A stretch of 64,000 bases of DNA from an uncultured Litoreibacter sp. (GCA_947501685.1 CANMWQ010000004.1:124001-188000); one strand, 5' to 3'. Counted from the stretch's first letter, positions 1 through 8,817 are shown. Notes: generated by a model not told the origin, from the sequence alone. A program made the numbers and translations.

Positions 1-458
1 TAAACGCGCAGGTTCAAATCTGAGCGCGGCACGATCTGCCCGTCTACCCACACCCGGCCAACCCGCGCGATCTCCCCCTCGCAAACCGCCACGGCCAACG
101 AGATAGAATAGCTATAGTTGCGCACCGTCGGCCCGCTTGGCGCCCCCTTGCCGCCGCCTGTTTCTTGCTGCGTCACTCGCTCGCGGTAATTCGACGTCCA
201 GATCACGTTGCCCGGCACCCGCACGCGACCAAAGACGCGCGGCACAGAGCCGCCCTCGCTGGCCCCCATAATGCGCATCCGATCCAGCTTGCCGGTCTCC
301 ACCGTTTCGCTGCCCCCACCCATAAGGCTTTGGTCAATGGCCCGCCCAATCGTGGCCCCGATGGCCCGCCCGATTACAACTGAGCTCAACCCCAGCGCGC
401 CGCCCCCTACCGCGCCGCCAAGGGCCGCTCCGGCTGCAGAAAGTAATATGGTCGCCAT
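1..458 (-). CDS. GTA host-specificity/tail tip protein gp15 (partial, N-terminus only)
   Basis: This gene is cut by the left edge; only the first 152 codons are visible. It starts with ATG at 458, preceded by a GAGGTG ribosome binding site. The N-terminus (MATILLSAAGAALGGAVG) is rich in Ala/Gly and continues with small-residue helices, then a beta-rich part around SVPRVFGRVRVPGNVIW. This is how the large last GTA protein of the RcGTA g15 family begins; in that family it forms the hub/tail-tip 'megatron' that contacts the recipient cell. Its position directly after the NlpC/P60 gene (46 bp gap) is the expected one. The C-terminal part cannot be judged here, so intactness is unknown. Confidence 0.88.
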   Translation of the reverse strand, partial: MATILLSAAGAALGGAVGGGALGLSSVVIGRAIGATIGRAIDQSLMGGGSETVETGKLDRMRIMGASEGGSVPRVFGRVRVPGNVIWTSNYRERVTQQETGGGKGAPSGPTVRNYSYSISLAVAVCEGEIARVGRVWVDGQIVPRSDLNLRV

Positions 459-504
459 CAGGCACCTCGTTCAGTTGAATTGGGGAAAGCGAAAAAGCGA
501 GCTT

Positions 505-942
505 CTAGCCGGGAAACGCAAACCGGGCCGCGATCCGGCGCGCCCACGGCGTGGACAGCGGAGACACCCGCACCCCATGCCCGTTATAGGCATGGATAAA
601 TTCCGAGGCGTCCCCGATCCGGGTCTGGATGCCCAAATGCTTGGCGACCCCACCCTGCCGCATCCGAAATAGCACAACATCGGCTACAGCCGCGTCCCGG
701 ATGGGCTTCGAGATCAAATGCCGCTCTGCGGCCCGCATCAAGACCTCGTCGCCTTGCGGCTCGGACCAGTCGGGGGTGTAGGCCGGCACAAGCTCAGGCT
801 CCTCGCCGTAAAGCCCACGCCACACGCCACGCAGCAATCCAAGGCAATCGGCCCCCGCCCCCAGGCACGAGGCCTGATGCCTGTAAGGCGTTCCTACCCA
901 GGCCATCACCTCACGGATCACCCGCTGCTCCACGCCGCTCAT
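505..942 (-). CDS. GTA NlpC/P60 family peptidase (gp14)
   Basis: 145-aa peptidoglycan peptidase of the NlpC/P60 fold, homologous to RcGTA g14, which helps the particle's tail cross the recipient's cell wall. The catalytic Cys is C33 in the motif GAGADCLGLLRGVW, and the probable catalytic His lies in GGVAKHLGIQT. The open frame extends upstream to 1062, but the ATG at 942 overlaps the stop of the preceding tail gene (ATGA), which fixes the start and suggests translational coupling. Its frame-mates upstream and downstream are the g13 and g15 homologues, so its role as a GTA tail component is well supported. Confidence 0.92.
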   Translation of the reverse strand: MSGVEQRVIREVMAWVGTPYRHQASCLGAGADCLGLLRGVWRGLYGEEPELVPAYTPDWSEPQGDEVLMRAAERHLISKPIRDAAVADVVLFRMRQGGVAKHLGIQTRIGDASEFIHAYNGHGVRVSPLSTPWARRIAARFAFPG

Positions 943-1817
943 CTGTACCGGCTCCCACCATCGTTGCGGCTGCCAGCGGTGGGGTATCCGACCAACCAAT
1001 CCTCTCCCGGAATATGCGGAAAGCCCCGAAAATTGGGCAGGTTGTTGAACTTCAAACGGCATGTCTCAGGCCGCTTGTCACATCCCGCCTGCAACACCAT
1101 CGTGTCGCCTTGCGCAATCGGCGCGCGCAACTCTTCCCACAGCTCAATCACCCGGGCGCTGCCCTCCAAGCGGTCATTCTTGACGACAGCCATCAGCCCC
1201 TCGGCCTCACCACTGGTGACCCGCAACAGCCCGCGCTCGAACCAGCGGTCGTCAAATCCGGCAATCCCTTCAAAGGTGAACACCCGCCCCGCCTCGACCT
1301 GCTCAACAGCAAGCACCGTGCTGTAGCCCGGCGCGCTCAGATCGTGGCGGCATTTCGCGTCGCCAAGCACTGCCTGACAGCCCCCTTGAAACACCGTACC
1401 GACAGGCCGATTCAGAATTTCACTCAAGCCCCGCAGCTCTGCATGAAACGCGCCATCGGCGCGCTTGATCTCCCCAATAGAGCCCGCAAACACCATCTCG
1501 CGCTGGCTCACATCCTGCCAATTGACCAGCCAAGCCTGCACCTGTGCGGCGTCAAAACGGCCCGCAACAATATCAGCCTCCGTCACCGAAATATCCGACA
1601 GAGCGCCAACGGCCTCCGTATTGTCCACCGCCAGCCCGGTCACCTGCTCTAGCACCCGTGCAGTCATGCCGCTATCGGCGCGAAACCTGATCCCGTCAAA
1701 GCTCAGCTCCCGGTCATGGTCGGTAAAGCCAAACACCCGCCCATCGCGCCGCGTCAGCGCCCAGCAGCGCGCCACATGGGTCAGCTTTTCGCGCAAATGC
1801 TCCTGAAGCGCGCTCAT
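939..1817 (-). CDS. GTA tail/hub protein gp13 (DUF2163 family)
   Basis: 292-aa protein of the DUF2163 / phage BR0599-like family, homologous to RcGTA g13, a component of the distal tail/hub. Recognisable segments are the N-terminal TRRDGRVFGFTDHDREL and the Cys-containing C-terminal half with GGCQAVLGDAKCRHDLS and QAGCDKRPETCRLKF, regions where this family carries conserved cysteines. It begins with ATG overlapping the stop of g12 (ATGA at 1814-1817) and its own stop overlaps the g14 start in the same way, so it is embedded in a translationally coupled tail block. Full length, no frameshift seen. Confidence 0.93.
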   Translation of the reverse strand: MSALQEHLREKLTHVARCWALTRRDGRVFGFTDHDRELSFDGIRFRADSGMTARVLEQVTGLAVDNTEAVGALSDISVTEADIVAGRFDAAQVQAWLVNWQDVSQREMVFAGSIGEIKRADGAFHAELRGLSEILNRPVGTVFQGGCQAVLGDAKCRHDLSAPGYSTVLAVEQVEAGRVFTFEGIAGFDDRWFERGLLRVTSGEAEGLMAVVKNDRLEGSARVIELWEELRAPIAQGDTMVLQAGCDKRPETCRLKFNNLPNFRGFPHIPGEDWLVGYPTAGSRNDGGSRYR

Positions 1818-2446
1818 ATGCGCACCTCCACCACTGGCACGCTCGGCACCTCGCCCGCGTGAAACGAGGCCACGCTGGTCTGAATAGCATCCGTGTCAAA
1901 CCGCACCGGCACGTCAAATTCGAACCCGGCCGTGATCTCCACATCCATATCCGGCGGATGCGCAAACGTAACCAGGCCCGAGCCCAGATCAACGCTCCAA
2001 TCCACGCCTTCCTGCACCTCGACACCGTCCAGCCCCAGCCTGACAGTCCCCGCGACCAGCTTGGTCAAAGGCCGCTCATAGCAGGCCTCCCCGGACCGGT
2101 AGCATTTGATCAGCTGCACCTGTGCGGTCTCGCCGTCGCCGCGTGCAATGATCTGGTCGCCATAGGTGATCTGCGCCGCCGCCGCGCAAGAGCGGTAATC
2201 CGACCAGTCTTTCCATCGAAATCCGTATAGCTGCCCCTGCCGCGCCTCGAAAAACGCAATCATGGTTTCCACGTCATCCAAAGATCGCAGCCCCACGCCC
2301 GCGTCATACCGCCTGCGCGAATGCGCCCAAGGCGTGTTGCGCTCTTCAAACCCGTTGGCCAGCGTCACCACTTCCGTGCGCCGCTCAGGCCCCCCGAGCG
2401 AGCCAAAGGACAAGGCCGCCGGAAACCGCACATCATGAAAATTCAT
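1814..2446 (-). CDS. GTA distal tail protein gp12 (DUF2460 family)
   Basis: 210-aa protein of the DUF2460 (TIGR02217) family, homologous to RcGTA g12, the distal tail protein that joins the tail tube to the baseplate. The N-terminus MNFHDVRFPAALSFGSLGGP and the motif FRWKDWSDYRSC are characteristic. It follows the tape-measure gene with a 12-bp gap and ends overlapping the g13 start. No unusual features; length is normal for the family. Confidence 0.93.
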   Translation of the reverse strand: MNFHDVRFPAALSFGSLGGPERRTEVVTLANGFEERNTPWAHSRRRYDAGVGLRSLDDVETMIAFFEARQGQLYGFRWKDWSDYRSCAAAAQITYGDQIIARGDGETAQVQLIKCYRSGEACYERPLTKLVAGTVRLGLDGVEVQEGVDWSVDLGSGLVTFAHPPDMDVEITAGFEFDVPVRFDTDAIQTSVASFHAGEVPSVPVVEVRI

Positions 2447-2458
2447 CTGATCTCTCCC

Positions 2459-3124
2459 TCACCGGTTACGCTGGCCGCGCGCCATCGCCCGGTTCATTTG
2501 CGCCGCGATTTGGCTTTGCGATTTCTGGAAACTGGCAACATCAGGCGTCGAGATATTCATCACCACCTGCACAGGCCGCCCGCCGCCCGCAGAGGCCACG
2601 CCCAGCCGCCCGTCAGCACCGCGGGTCAGCGGCATGATCGCCTCCGGCCCCGCCTCGCCCATCAACCCAGTGCCACCACGCATCGGAAAGATTGTGGGGC
2701 TTGAGACCACGCCCCCTCGCGCAAAGGGCGTCACGCGACCCTGACTGAACGTGCCGCCCTTCTCAAAGGGCAAGATGCCCGACACCAGCGCATTCATCCC
2801 GCCCGCAATCGCCGATCCCAGCCCGTCCTGCACCGGTTTCAGCGCCGTGTTGTAAGCCGCATTCACCATGCTTTGCGCCACGCCCTTCAGCGCGTCAGAC
2901 AGCTTCATGCCGTCAAAGGCCAGCCCGTCAAACGCCTTGCGCAAACCGCCGCCAATCGACAGCGACAAGGACTTCACCTCCTTTGAGGTATAGAGCATCG
3001 ACTGCCGCATCCCGCTCAGCTCGCCCTCAAATGTCGACACAACGCTTTCCGCGCCACCCAGCGCGTTTTCCAACCCCTCAATCTTGGCATCCAGCGCGTC
3101 CAGCCCGTCAAACACATCCGTCAT
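2459..3124 (-). CDS. GTA tail tape measure protein gp11
   Basis: 221-aa short tape-measure protein, homologous to RcGTA g11. In tailed particles this protein sits inside the tail tube and sets its length; the small size agrees with the short GTA tail. The N-terminal third (residues ~1-65) is predicted coiled coil (KIEGLENALGGAESVVSTF), followed by a Gly-rich middle and the segment GGTGLMGEAGPEAIMPL, which is typical of lambda-type tape-measure C-terminal regions. It overlaps the end of the chaperone-type gene upstream by 17 bp. Confidence 0.9.
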   Translation of the reverse strand: MTDVFDGLDALDAKIEGLENALGGAESVVSTFEGELSGMRQSMLYTSKEVKSLSLSIGGGLRKAFDGLAFDGMKLSDALKGVAQSMVNAAYNTALKPVQDGLGSAIAGGMNALVSGILPFEKGGTFSQGRVTPFARGGVVSSPTIFPMRGGTGLMGEAGPEAIMPLTRGADGRLGVASAGGGRPVQVVMNISTPDVASFQKSQSQIAAQMNRAMARGQRNR

Positions 3125-3314
3125 CTCGTCCTCCTGCCGCGCTGTAAAGCGCGTCCATTTCCATCAATCTGGCCCGGGTCAACGGCGCCTCCACCGCATC
3201 CACGCCCAGCACGAGGCTCAGCTCATAGGGTGTCAGCGCCCACAGCTCATGCGGCCGCAAGCCCGCGCCCTGCACACCCGCCTTCAGCAAGGCGCCCCAG
3301 TCAAACCCGCTCAA
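3108..3314 (-). CDS. GTA small tail assembly protein gp10.1
   Basis: 68-aa protein matching the small ORF between g10 and g11 of RcGTA (rcc01693-type, phage tail assembly chaperone-like). The visible core LRPHELWALTPYELSLVLG is the typical signature of this family. It starts with an ATGA overlap with g10 and ends inside the start of the tape-measure gene; that placement, as in lambda-type phages where chaperone pairs precede the tape measure, supports a chaperone role for g10/g10.1. The function is inferred from context. Confidence 0.85.
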   Translation of the reverse strand: MSGFDWGALLKAGVQGAGLRPHELWALTPYELSLVLGVDAVEAPLTRARLMEMDALYSAAGGRDDGCV

Positions 3315-3628
3315 GAGGCAGGCGGCGCAAAGGCCCGCGCCAAAAGCTGGGCCGCTGCTTTGGTGGCCGCCATCAACCCGCCCTCAATCTCCACGGAAAG
3401 CAAATCAGCCGCCCCACCGGTCCAGCCGCCACCCCGCAAGCCCGCCACGATCAAGGCCAGCACGTCGCGCGTGGAAAATGACCCCGCCTCAAACCGCTCG
3501 ATCAGCTGCAACACGGTCTCGCCCTGCAACCCCTCTTCCAGCTCCGCCAAAGCCCCCAGCGTCAGCTTCAAGGTGAAGTGCGCGCCATCCAGCACCAGAG
3601 CAACCTCCCCGGCATGCGGGTTCACCAT
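3311..3628 (-). CDS. GTA tail assembly chaperone-like protein gp10
   Basis: 105-aa 'gene transfer agent family protein' homologous to RcGTA g10. The sequence contains a beta-hairpin start (VALVLDGAHFTLKLTLGALAELE) and an ALI-rich helix, similar to GTA tail chaperone families that wrap the tape measure before tube polymerisation. Its ATG shares one base with the stop of the major tail protein gene (TGATG), and its stop overlaps the gp10.1 start. Function is inferred from synteny; family membership is confident. Confidence 0.87.
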   Translation of the reverse strand: MVNPHAGEVALVLDGAHFTLKLTLGALAELEEGLQGETVLQLIERFEAGSFSTRDVLALIVAGLRGGGWTGGAADLLSVEIEGGLMAATKAAAQLLARAFAPPAS

Positions 3629-4047
3629 CAGGAGAGGACCGGCACAAAGCTCAGAGCGCCTGCGGAAGACAGCGACATCTCATAGGTCGCCTCCCCCTCA
3701 AGGCTGCCCGCATATTCAATCGAGGTGATCTGAAACGCCCCCTCCACAATGCCGAAATCCGGGATGATCACCTGAAATTCCGGCATCTGCCCGTCAAAGA
3801 AAATCTGCCGCGCGCGCTCGTCGGTATTCTCATCGCGAAACACGCCCGAGCCCGAAATGGAGGCCGATTTGACCCCTGCGCCGGCCAGCAGTTCACGCCA
3901 CCCGCCCGCACTTTCCAGCGAGGTCACATCCACCTGTTCCGCATTGAAGCTGATCCGCGTGGCCCGCAGCCCCGCAATCGTTTCAAACTGCCCGTCCCCG
4001 GTCAGATCCACCTTCAACAACAGGTCCTTACCGCGTTGAACTGCCAT
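3628..4047 (-). CDS. GTA major tail protein gp9
   Basis: 139-aa major tail (tube) protein of the TIGR02126/phage TP901-1-like family, homologous to RcGTA g9; hexamers of it stack to form the tail tube. The N-terminal MAVQRGKDLLLKVDLTGDG and the central SFNAEQVDVTSLESAGGWRELL are characteristic tube-protein segments. It is separated from g8 by about 100 bp, the longest gap in this part of the cluster, and is immediately coupled to g10. Confidence 0.92.
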   Translation of the reverse strand: MAVQRGKDLLLKVDLTGDGQFETIAGLRATRISFNAEQVDVTSLESAGGWRELLAGAGVKSASISGSGVFRDENTDERARQIFFDGQMPEFQVIIPDFGIVEGAFQITSIEYAGSLEGEATYEMSLSSAGALSFVPVLS

Positions 4048-4150
4048 GCCGCATCTCCATTAAATTTGGTAAAATTCCATTAAGGTTAACGCGCCCGGCC
4101 CGAAGCCAACCCCGTCTTTCCATGTTCAAAAATATCCTCGCCGAAGGCAG

Positions 4151-4561
4151 TCAATCGTCCTGAACCCGCGCGCGAAATGTCAGGTCAATGCGCCGCACCC
4201 GGCCGTTCTCCACCCGCGCGGCCTTCGCCTTGTAAAAGCGCAACGAGACCAACCGCCCCCGCGTCAAGACCAACTCCGCGTCCACCAGCAGGTCGGAGAC
4301 CGCGGCCGCAATCAGCTTGGTCGCGTGAAACCCCTCCCCGTCTGAGACGACCGACACATCAAACTCGTGCAATGCCCCGCCGCCCGATCCATCCGAGCGG
4401 TCCCGCGCGCGTTCCGCCCCCAAAGACACGTATTGCGCAGGCAGCGCCCCGGTGGGATCCGCATCAAAAATCGCATCCCCCACCAAAGCGTCCAGCGCCG
4501 GGTCGCCCGCCAGCGCGCTGAAGACCGCGACCTGCAAGGCCGCCGAAACTGCGTAGCTCAT
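4151..4561 (-). CDS. GTA tail terminator/head-tail joining protein gp8 (DUF3168 family)
   Basis: 136-aa protein of the DUF3168 family, homologous to RcGTA g8, the tail terminator that caps the tail tube at the neck. The N-terminus MSYAVSAALQVAVFSALAGDP and the LVGDAIFDADPTGALPAQYVSLG region fit the family. The frame is open further upstream, but the ATG at 4561 gives an ATGA overlap with the g7 stop and removes a non-homologous seven-residue extension. Confidence 0.9.
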   Translation of the reverse strand: MSYAVSAALQVAVFSALAGDPALDALVGDAIFDADPTGALPAQYVSLGAERARDRSDGSGGGALHEFDVSVVSDGEGFHATKLIAAAVSDLLVDAELVLTRGRLVSLRFYKAKAARVENGRVRRIDLTFRARVQDD

Positions 4562-4896
4562 CCGGTCACCTCCTCGGTACAATGGCAGGTCAAATAGGCG
4601 CGGTCCGGGTCATGATCGGCCACCGCCAGTATGCGAAATAGGCGTGCCCCTTCGCGAAACCGCTGATCAGGGCGCGGTCGCGACGGCGCTCCAAATGGGG
4701 CCGCCCGCACGGTGATCCGATACGGCACCGCCGACAGCGTCAGGTTGCCGCCAATCCGCTCGCGCCCCGTGCCCGGTTTCAACGCGGCCCACACCACGCC
4801 AATCGGCGTCCAGGCCTCCGTGAAGCCCCCTGCGCCATCGGCAACGCGGGAGGCCTCTTCAAGCACGAGACGTCGGTTCAATACAGCGCCGCTCAC
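4558..4896 (-). CDS. GTA head closure/stopper protein gp7
   Basis: 112-aa head-tail adaptor of the SPP1 gp16-like/HK97 gp10 family, homologous to RcGTA g7. Recognisable features are NRRLVLEEASRVADGAGGF and the C-terminal segment FRILAVADHDPDRAYLTCHCTEE, as expected for this small beta-barrel joining protein. It overlaps both neighbours by ATGA junctions. In the family it forms the ring that closes the filled head before tail attachment. Confidence 0.9.
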   Translation of the reverse strand: MSGAVLNRRLVLEEASRVADGAGGFTEAWTPIGVVWAALKPGTGRERIGGNLTLSAVPYRITVRAAPFGAPSRPRPDQRFREGARLFRILAVADHDPDRAYLTCHCTEEVTG

Positions 4897-5489
4897 GCGC
4901 GGGCCCCCAGCGTGCGAATGTTGCGATGCGGCTCCAAAAGCATCATCACCCCAAAGGGCATCAACCCGCTGGAACCGGACGTGTCGCGCCGGTTTTCATA
5001 ATAATGTGCGGCCAGCAGAAACACCGCCTGCCGCAAATCCGGCGGCACGTCACCCCAGGACGAGCCAAACCCGGCCTCAAAGGTGATCTCCGCAGAGCCA
5101 CCGGAGGCAATGGCAGGCAACCCGGCCCCAATAGCGGCCAAAACAGGCCGATGCGCGTCGCGCTCCAATGCGTAGAGTTCAGGGTCCACAACCGCCCCCG
5201 CCCCGGCCCGGTCCAGCACCGTCACGCCGGTCACAGCACTTATCGGTGCCACAGGCAAAGCCTGCCGCGACCGGTCGGCCCAGGCGGTCAGCTCCCAGCG
5301 GTATTCCCGCGAAAGCAGCACCTTGCCCAGCCGCGTCTCGATCGCGGCCAGAGCCGCGCGGATGTAGCCCTCCAGCACCTCGTCCTGGATCGCGTCATCC
5401 GCAAATCCCGTGCCCAGTCGCAGATGCGCTCTGAACGCCTCCATCGGCAGGTCAGATAAATCCAGCGATGTCAGTTCCACCAGCACCAT
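4893..5489 (-). CDS. GTA head-tail connector (adaptor) protein gp6
   Basis: 198-aa protein homologous to RcGTA g6, an HK97 gp6-like adaptor that sits below the portal. It is mostly helical with the segment IQDEVLEGYIRAALAAIETRLGK near the start and DLRQAVFLLAAHYYENRRDT near the C-terminus, a pattern seen in this connector family. ATG at 5489 is preceded by GAGAGGT and is preferred over the upstream in-frame ATG at 5504, which lacks a ribosome binding site. Confidence 0.9.
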   Translation of the reverse strand: MVLVELTSLDLSDLPMEAFRAHLRLGTGFADDAIQDEVLEGYIRAALAAIETRLGKVLLSREYRWELTAWADRSRQALPVAPISAVTGVTVLDRAGAGAVVDPELYALERDAHRPVLAAIGAGLPAIASGGSAEITFEAGFGSSWGDVPPDLRQAVFLLAAHYYENRRDTSGSSGLMPFGVMMLLEPHRNIRTLGARA

Positions 5490-5593
5490 GTTCGCACCTC
5501 TCACGGGTCAAGAAAGTTGGAGAAAAAATCAGTCATGCGGCCCCGCCCACCGCCACCAAGGGGCGAGGCCTATCTCGGTCAGCTATGAACGCC

Positions 5594-6796
5594 TTAGCTT
5601 TCCGAGAATTTCAGCAGCTTGATCGCTGCAAAATCGCTGACATCGCCGCCCACGCGCTTGGTCGCATAGAACAGCACATGCGGCTTGGCGGAGAACGGGT
5701 CACGCAGGATGCGCAAGTCGGGCCGCTCCGCAACGGTGTAGCCCGCGTTGAAATCGCCAAAGGCAATCGCAAAGGCGTCCGCCGCGATGTCGGGCATGTC
5801 TTCCGCGATGAGCACCGGGTAGCCCATCAGGCGCGCAGGCTCTCCGGCGGCCAATCCGTCGGACCACAAGAAGCGGCCATCCGCGTCCTTCATTTTGCGA
5901 ACGGCCCCGGCGGTCTTGGAGTTCATCGTGAACGAACCATTCGCGCGGTACTTAGCCCCCAGCGAATAGACCAGCGTGACAACCGCGTCCGCGGCCTCGC
6001 CAGTGGCGAAATCACCCGCCGCACCCGTAGCCGTGTAGCCCAGGCTGCCCCAGGCCCATGTGTCATTTGCCACTGTGGGATGTGTCAGGAAGCCGCGCGG
6101 CTTGTCCACGCCGTCACCGCCGATAAACGATGCCGCCTCAGAGGAGGCGAACTTGTCCGCGATCCGCTTGGCCAGCCAGCCCTCCACGTCAAACGCGCTG
6201 TCATCGAGCAGGCGTTGCGAGGCTTTCGGCAGCGCCGACAGCTCATGCAGCGGGATCGAGATACGCTCGATCTGCGGCGTGTCGGTCTCGACCGCATTGC
6301 CGGTCTCCGAGGCCCAGCCCGCACCCACTTCGGTGTGGTCCACCAGCACTTCAAACGCGGTGCTTTCCACGTTCACAACATTGGCCACGGCTCGCAGCGA
6401 GGCGGTGGAGTTCAGCACCGAGCGGATCGTGTCGGAGGTCTGCGGGTCCACCAGATAGCCGCCATCGGCAGCCACGGCGCTGGAGAGCGCCTTGCCTTCC
6501 AGCTCCAGCCCCCGCAGCGCGTCGTCATCGCCGGACCGCAGATAGGCGTTGAACGCCTTTTGATGCGGTGCGCCTGCCTCCACAGCCGAGGAGAGCGCCG
6601 GACGGGCGCGGGAAATAGTTTTGCGGTCGAGATGGGTCATGCGGTCTTCCTGTTGCTTCAGTCGGGATTTGATATCGGCCTGAAAGCTGCTGAAATCGGT
6701 CAGAAAACCGCTCATCTCAGCCGCCAGGTCCATGGGTTGGGACGGAACGGCAGGCAAAGGCCCGTCGTTCCGGGACTTGGTCTCGGGGTTGCTCAT
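5594..6796 (-). CDS. GTA major capsid protein gp5 (HK97 fold)
   Basis: 400-aa HK97-type major capsid protein, homologous to RcGTA g5. An N-terminal ~110-residue scaffold-like delta domain with coiled-coil character (FQADIKSRLKQQEDRMTHLD) is followed by the capsid core, including the family-typical stretches AAFNAYLRSGD-like (here KAFNAYLRSGDDDALRGLE), DGGYLVDPQTS and ASQRLLDDSAFDVEGWLA. The upstream protease gene is the maturation enzyme expected to remove the N-terminal part. Full length; ordered directly between protease and connector as in other GTAs. Confidence 0.95.
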   Translation of the reverse strand: MSNPETKSRNDGPLPAVPSQPMDLAAEMSGFLTDFSSFQADIKSRLKQQEDRMTHLDRKTISRARPALSSAVEAGAPHQKAFNAYLRSGDDDALRGLELEGKALSSAVAADGGYLVDPQTSDTIRSVLNSTASLRAVANVVNVESTAFEVLVDHTEVGAGWASETGNAVETDTPQIERISIPLHELSALPKASQRLLDDSAFDVEGWLAKRIADKFASSEAASFIGGDGVDKPRGFLTHPTVANDTWAWGSLGYTATGAAGDFATGEAADAVVTLVYSLGAKYRANGSFTMNSKTAGAVRKMKDADGRFLWSDGLAAGEPARLMGYPVLIAEDMPDIAADAFAIAFGDFNAGYTVAERPDLRILRDPFSAKPHVLFYATKRVGGDVSDFAAIKLLKFSES

Positions 6797-6842
6797 TGGG
6801 TCACCTCAATGCGTGTTGAAAATGGTCGAAAGGAAGCCTGCG

Positions 6843-7409
6843 TTACTCCGCAAGCGAGCAGCGAAGGGTCCGCAGGACCCCCGCCAAATTCTGTGCCAGT
6901 TCCGGGTCCGGCAGCTCCGATTTGCTGGCCTCCGGCGCGCTGCCAATACGGGCCTCGGGTAGCATCGGGAAAGTCACCAAAGACACCTCCCACAGCTCCA
7001 GCTCCGCCAGTTGGCGATGCCCCTTGGCGTCGCGGTCGGCCTTGATCGTGCGGTAGCCAATCGACAGCCCGTCAATCGCCCCCGCCTCGATCAGCGTCGC
7101 GGCCTCCCGGCCCCGCTGCGTGTCGGTCAAAAGGCGGCCCTTGACGAACAGCCCCTTGCCGTCCTCGCGCACCTCGTCCCAGACGCCAATCGGTTGGCCC
7201 GGATCGTGCTGCCATAACAGCTTCACCCGCGTGCCCGCCGCCTTCAGCCGCGACAATGAGGCCGCGTAAGCCCCCTTCATCACGACATCGCCGCCCTGAT
7301 CCGCCTGCCCAAACAGCGAGGCATAGCCCGAGATCGAGGCATCCGCGCCCAGTTCTAATTGATCAGTAATCACGCAATATTTGCGCTCAAGTTCCGGTGT
7401 GCCGATCAT
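6843..7409 (-). CDS. GTA prohead protease gp4
   Basis: 188-aa HK97-family (peptidase family S78) prohead maturation protease, homologous to RcGTA g4. The beginning ISGYASLFGQADQGGDVV, the putative catalytic His in VKLLWQHDPGQPIG and the catalytic Ser in DGLSIGYRT are all present, so it should be active in trimming the capsid protein. Start ATG overlaps the stop of gp3.5 (ATGA at 7406-7409). Confidence 0.93.
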   Translation of the reverse strand: MIGTPELERKYCVITDQLELGADASISGYASLFGQADQGGDVVMKGAYAASLSRLKAAGTRVKLLWQHDPGQPIGVWDEVREDGKGLFVKGRLLTDTQRGREAATLIEAGAIDGLSIGYRTIKADRDAKGHRQLAELELWEVSLVTFPMLPEARIGSAPEASKSELPDPELAQNLAGVLRTLRCSLAE

Positions 7410-7657
7410 CCGCCAGCCCCTCCCAATAATCCTGTGACAGTTTCGCTCAGCACCGCCGCGGTGACGCCGAAAATGGTGAACCAGACGCGCCGCTCCAGCC
7501 GCTCCAGCATCACTTCGATCTGGCCCAGCCGGTATTCCAGCCCGCGCCAGCGCTCGTCATTCACCCGCTCATTGGCCTGCACCATGTCGGCGCTGGCATA
7601 TTCAAACGGCTCATACAGATAGCGCGACCCGCCGGTGCGGTCCTTGCCATCGCTCAC
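7406..7657 (-). CDS. GTA head formation protein gp3.5
   Basis: 83-aa protein matching the small ORF between portal and protease in RcGTA (rcc01685-type 'head formation protein'). It has an amphipathic helix with coiled-coil tendency (LEYRLGQIEVMLERLERRV) and a C-terminal hydrophobic segment (WFTIFGVTAAVLSETVTGLL) that could be a membrane helix. It is joined to both neighbours by four-base ATGA overlaps. Its exact role in head assembly is not known to me. Confidence 0.85.
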   Translation of the reverse strand: MSDGKDRTGGSRYLYEPFEYASADMVQANERVNDERWRGLEYRLGQIEVMLERLERRVWFTIFGVTAAVLSETVTGLLGGAGG

Positions 7658-8817
7658 GGGGCGGCCTCACGCGGCAAGCCCAGCAGAACCCGCTTCTCGC
7701 CGTCGCTCAGGAAAGCTGCCCCCGCAACCCGCGCCCATTGCGCGTCTCGCTCGGAACTCAGCGCTGCAATCTGGTCAAGATCCGGCGCGATCTGTACCGC
7801 CTCCCCGGCCATTTCGCTCAGCCAATGCGACACAGCACCCAGCACTTTATTGGCCAGCGGCAAAACCGTCAGGCGGTAAAACGCCCGGTTGGCCTCCGCG
7901 TAATTGGCGTAGGTCGCATCGCCCGGAATACCCACCAGCATCGGCGGCACACCGAACGCCTGTGCGATCTCTCGCGCGGCCGCGTCCTTGGTCTTTTGAA
8001 ACTCCATATCCGAGGGCGAATAGCCCATCGGCTTCCAGTCCAGCCCGCCTTCCAACAACATCGGCCGGCCCGCGTTGCGCGCGCCTTGATGATGCGCCTC
8101 CATCTCCGATTGCAGACGCTCATATTGCTCGTTGGTCATAGCACCCTGGCCGTCAGCGCCCTTATAGACAATCGCCCCCGAGGGCCGGGCCGCGTTGTCG
8201 AGCAGCGACTTGGTCCAGCGCGACGCCGCATTATGCACATCAATCGCCGTGGCCGCCGCCTGCAAGGGCGACAGCCCGTAATGGTCATCTTGCGGATGGA
8301 AGCTGCGGATATGGCAAATCGGCTGCGCCTCAACCATCGAGAACCGGTGCTTCTTGCCCCCCACCGCATAATCATAGGCCACCGGCCAGCCATCCGAGCC
8401 CGGCACCAGCGACATCCGGTCCGAGCGCAGCACATGCAGCTCGTCCGGCAGCCCGTCGCCCACGGCCTCAAGATAGCCGTTGCCACTCAACAGCAGCTGG
8501 CCATAGAGCGCCTCAAACAGCTCCGAGCGCCCCTGCGCCCCGTTGGGCCGCGAAATCAGCGACAGCACCGGATGCGTGTCAAACCGCTGCCCGTCATCTT
8601 GCAGGATCAACGGCAGGGCGGCGGCGGCCTCCGCCACCATCTTGACCGCCCGAAACCCGACGGGGTTCGAAGAAAACCCGGTCTTGGTCAAAGACACAGT
8701 GTCGCGCGGGCTCCACGCGACCCGGCCCGAGCCGTGCCACGCAATGACCGGCCCCGTCGCGGAGGCCTTCGCCTCCGGCACTTCCGCAGCCCCCCGTTTC
8801 AAAAAGTCAAACACCAT
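7654..8817 (-). CDS. GTA portal protein gp3
   Basis: 387-aa HK97-family portal protein homologous to RcGTA g3; twelve copies form the DNA entry ring at one capsid vertex and contact the terminase. Recognisable motifs are NPVGFRAVKMVAEAAAALPL, LLLSGNGYLEAVGDG and FGVPPMLVGIPGDATYANYAEA near the C-terminal clip/wing. I start it at the ATG at 8817 (GGGAG eight bases upstream); the frame remains open to 8973, but that extension is low-complexity shadow sequence inside the g2 end. Confidence 0.93.
   Translation of the reverse strand: MVFDFLKRGAAEVPEAKASATGPVIAWHGSGRVAWSPRDTVSLTKTGFSSNPVGFRAVKMVAEAAAALPLILQDDGQRFDTHPVLSLISRPNGAQGRSELFEALYGQLLLSGNGYLEAVGDGLPDELHVLRSDRMSLVPGSDGWPVAYDYAVGGKKHRFSMVEAQPICHIRSFHPQDDHYGLSPLQAAATAIDVHNAASRWTKSLLDNAARPSGAIVYKGADGQGAMTNEQYERLQSEMEAHHQGARNAGRPMLLEGGLDWKPMGYSPSDMEFQKTKDAAAREIAQAFGVPPMLVGIPGDATYANYAEANRAFYRLTVLPLANKVLGAVSHWLSEMAGEAVQIAPDLDQIAALSSERDAQWARVAGAAFLSDGEKRVLLGLPREAAP

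Noticed and set aside
5468-7045. 525-codon plus-strand frame
   Set aside because: Shadow of the GTA capsid gene on the opposite strand.
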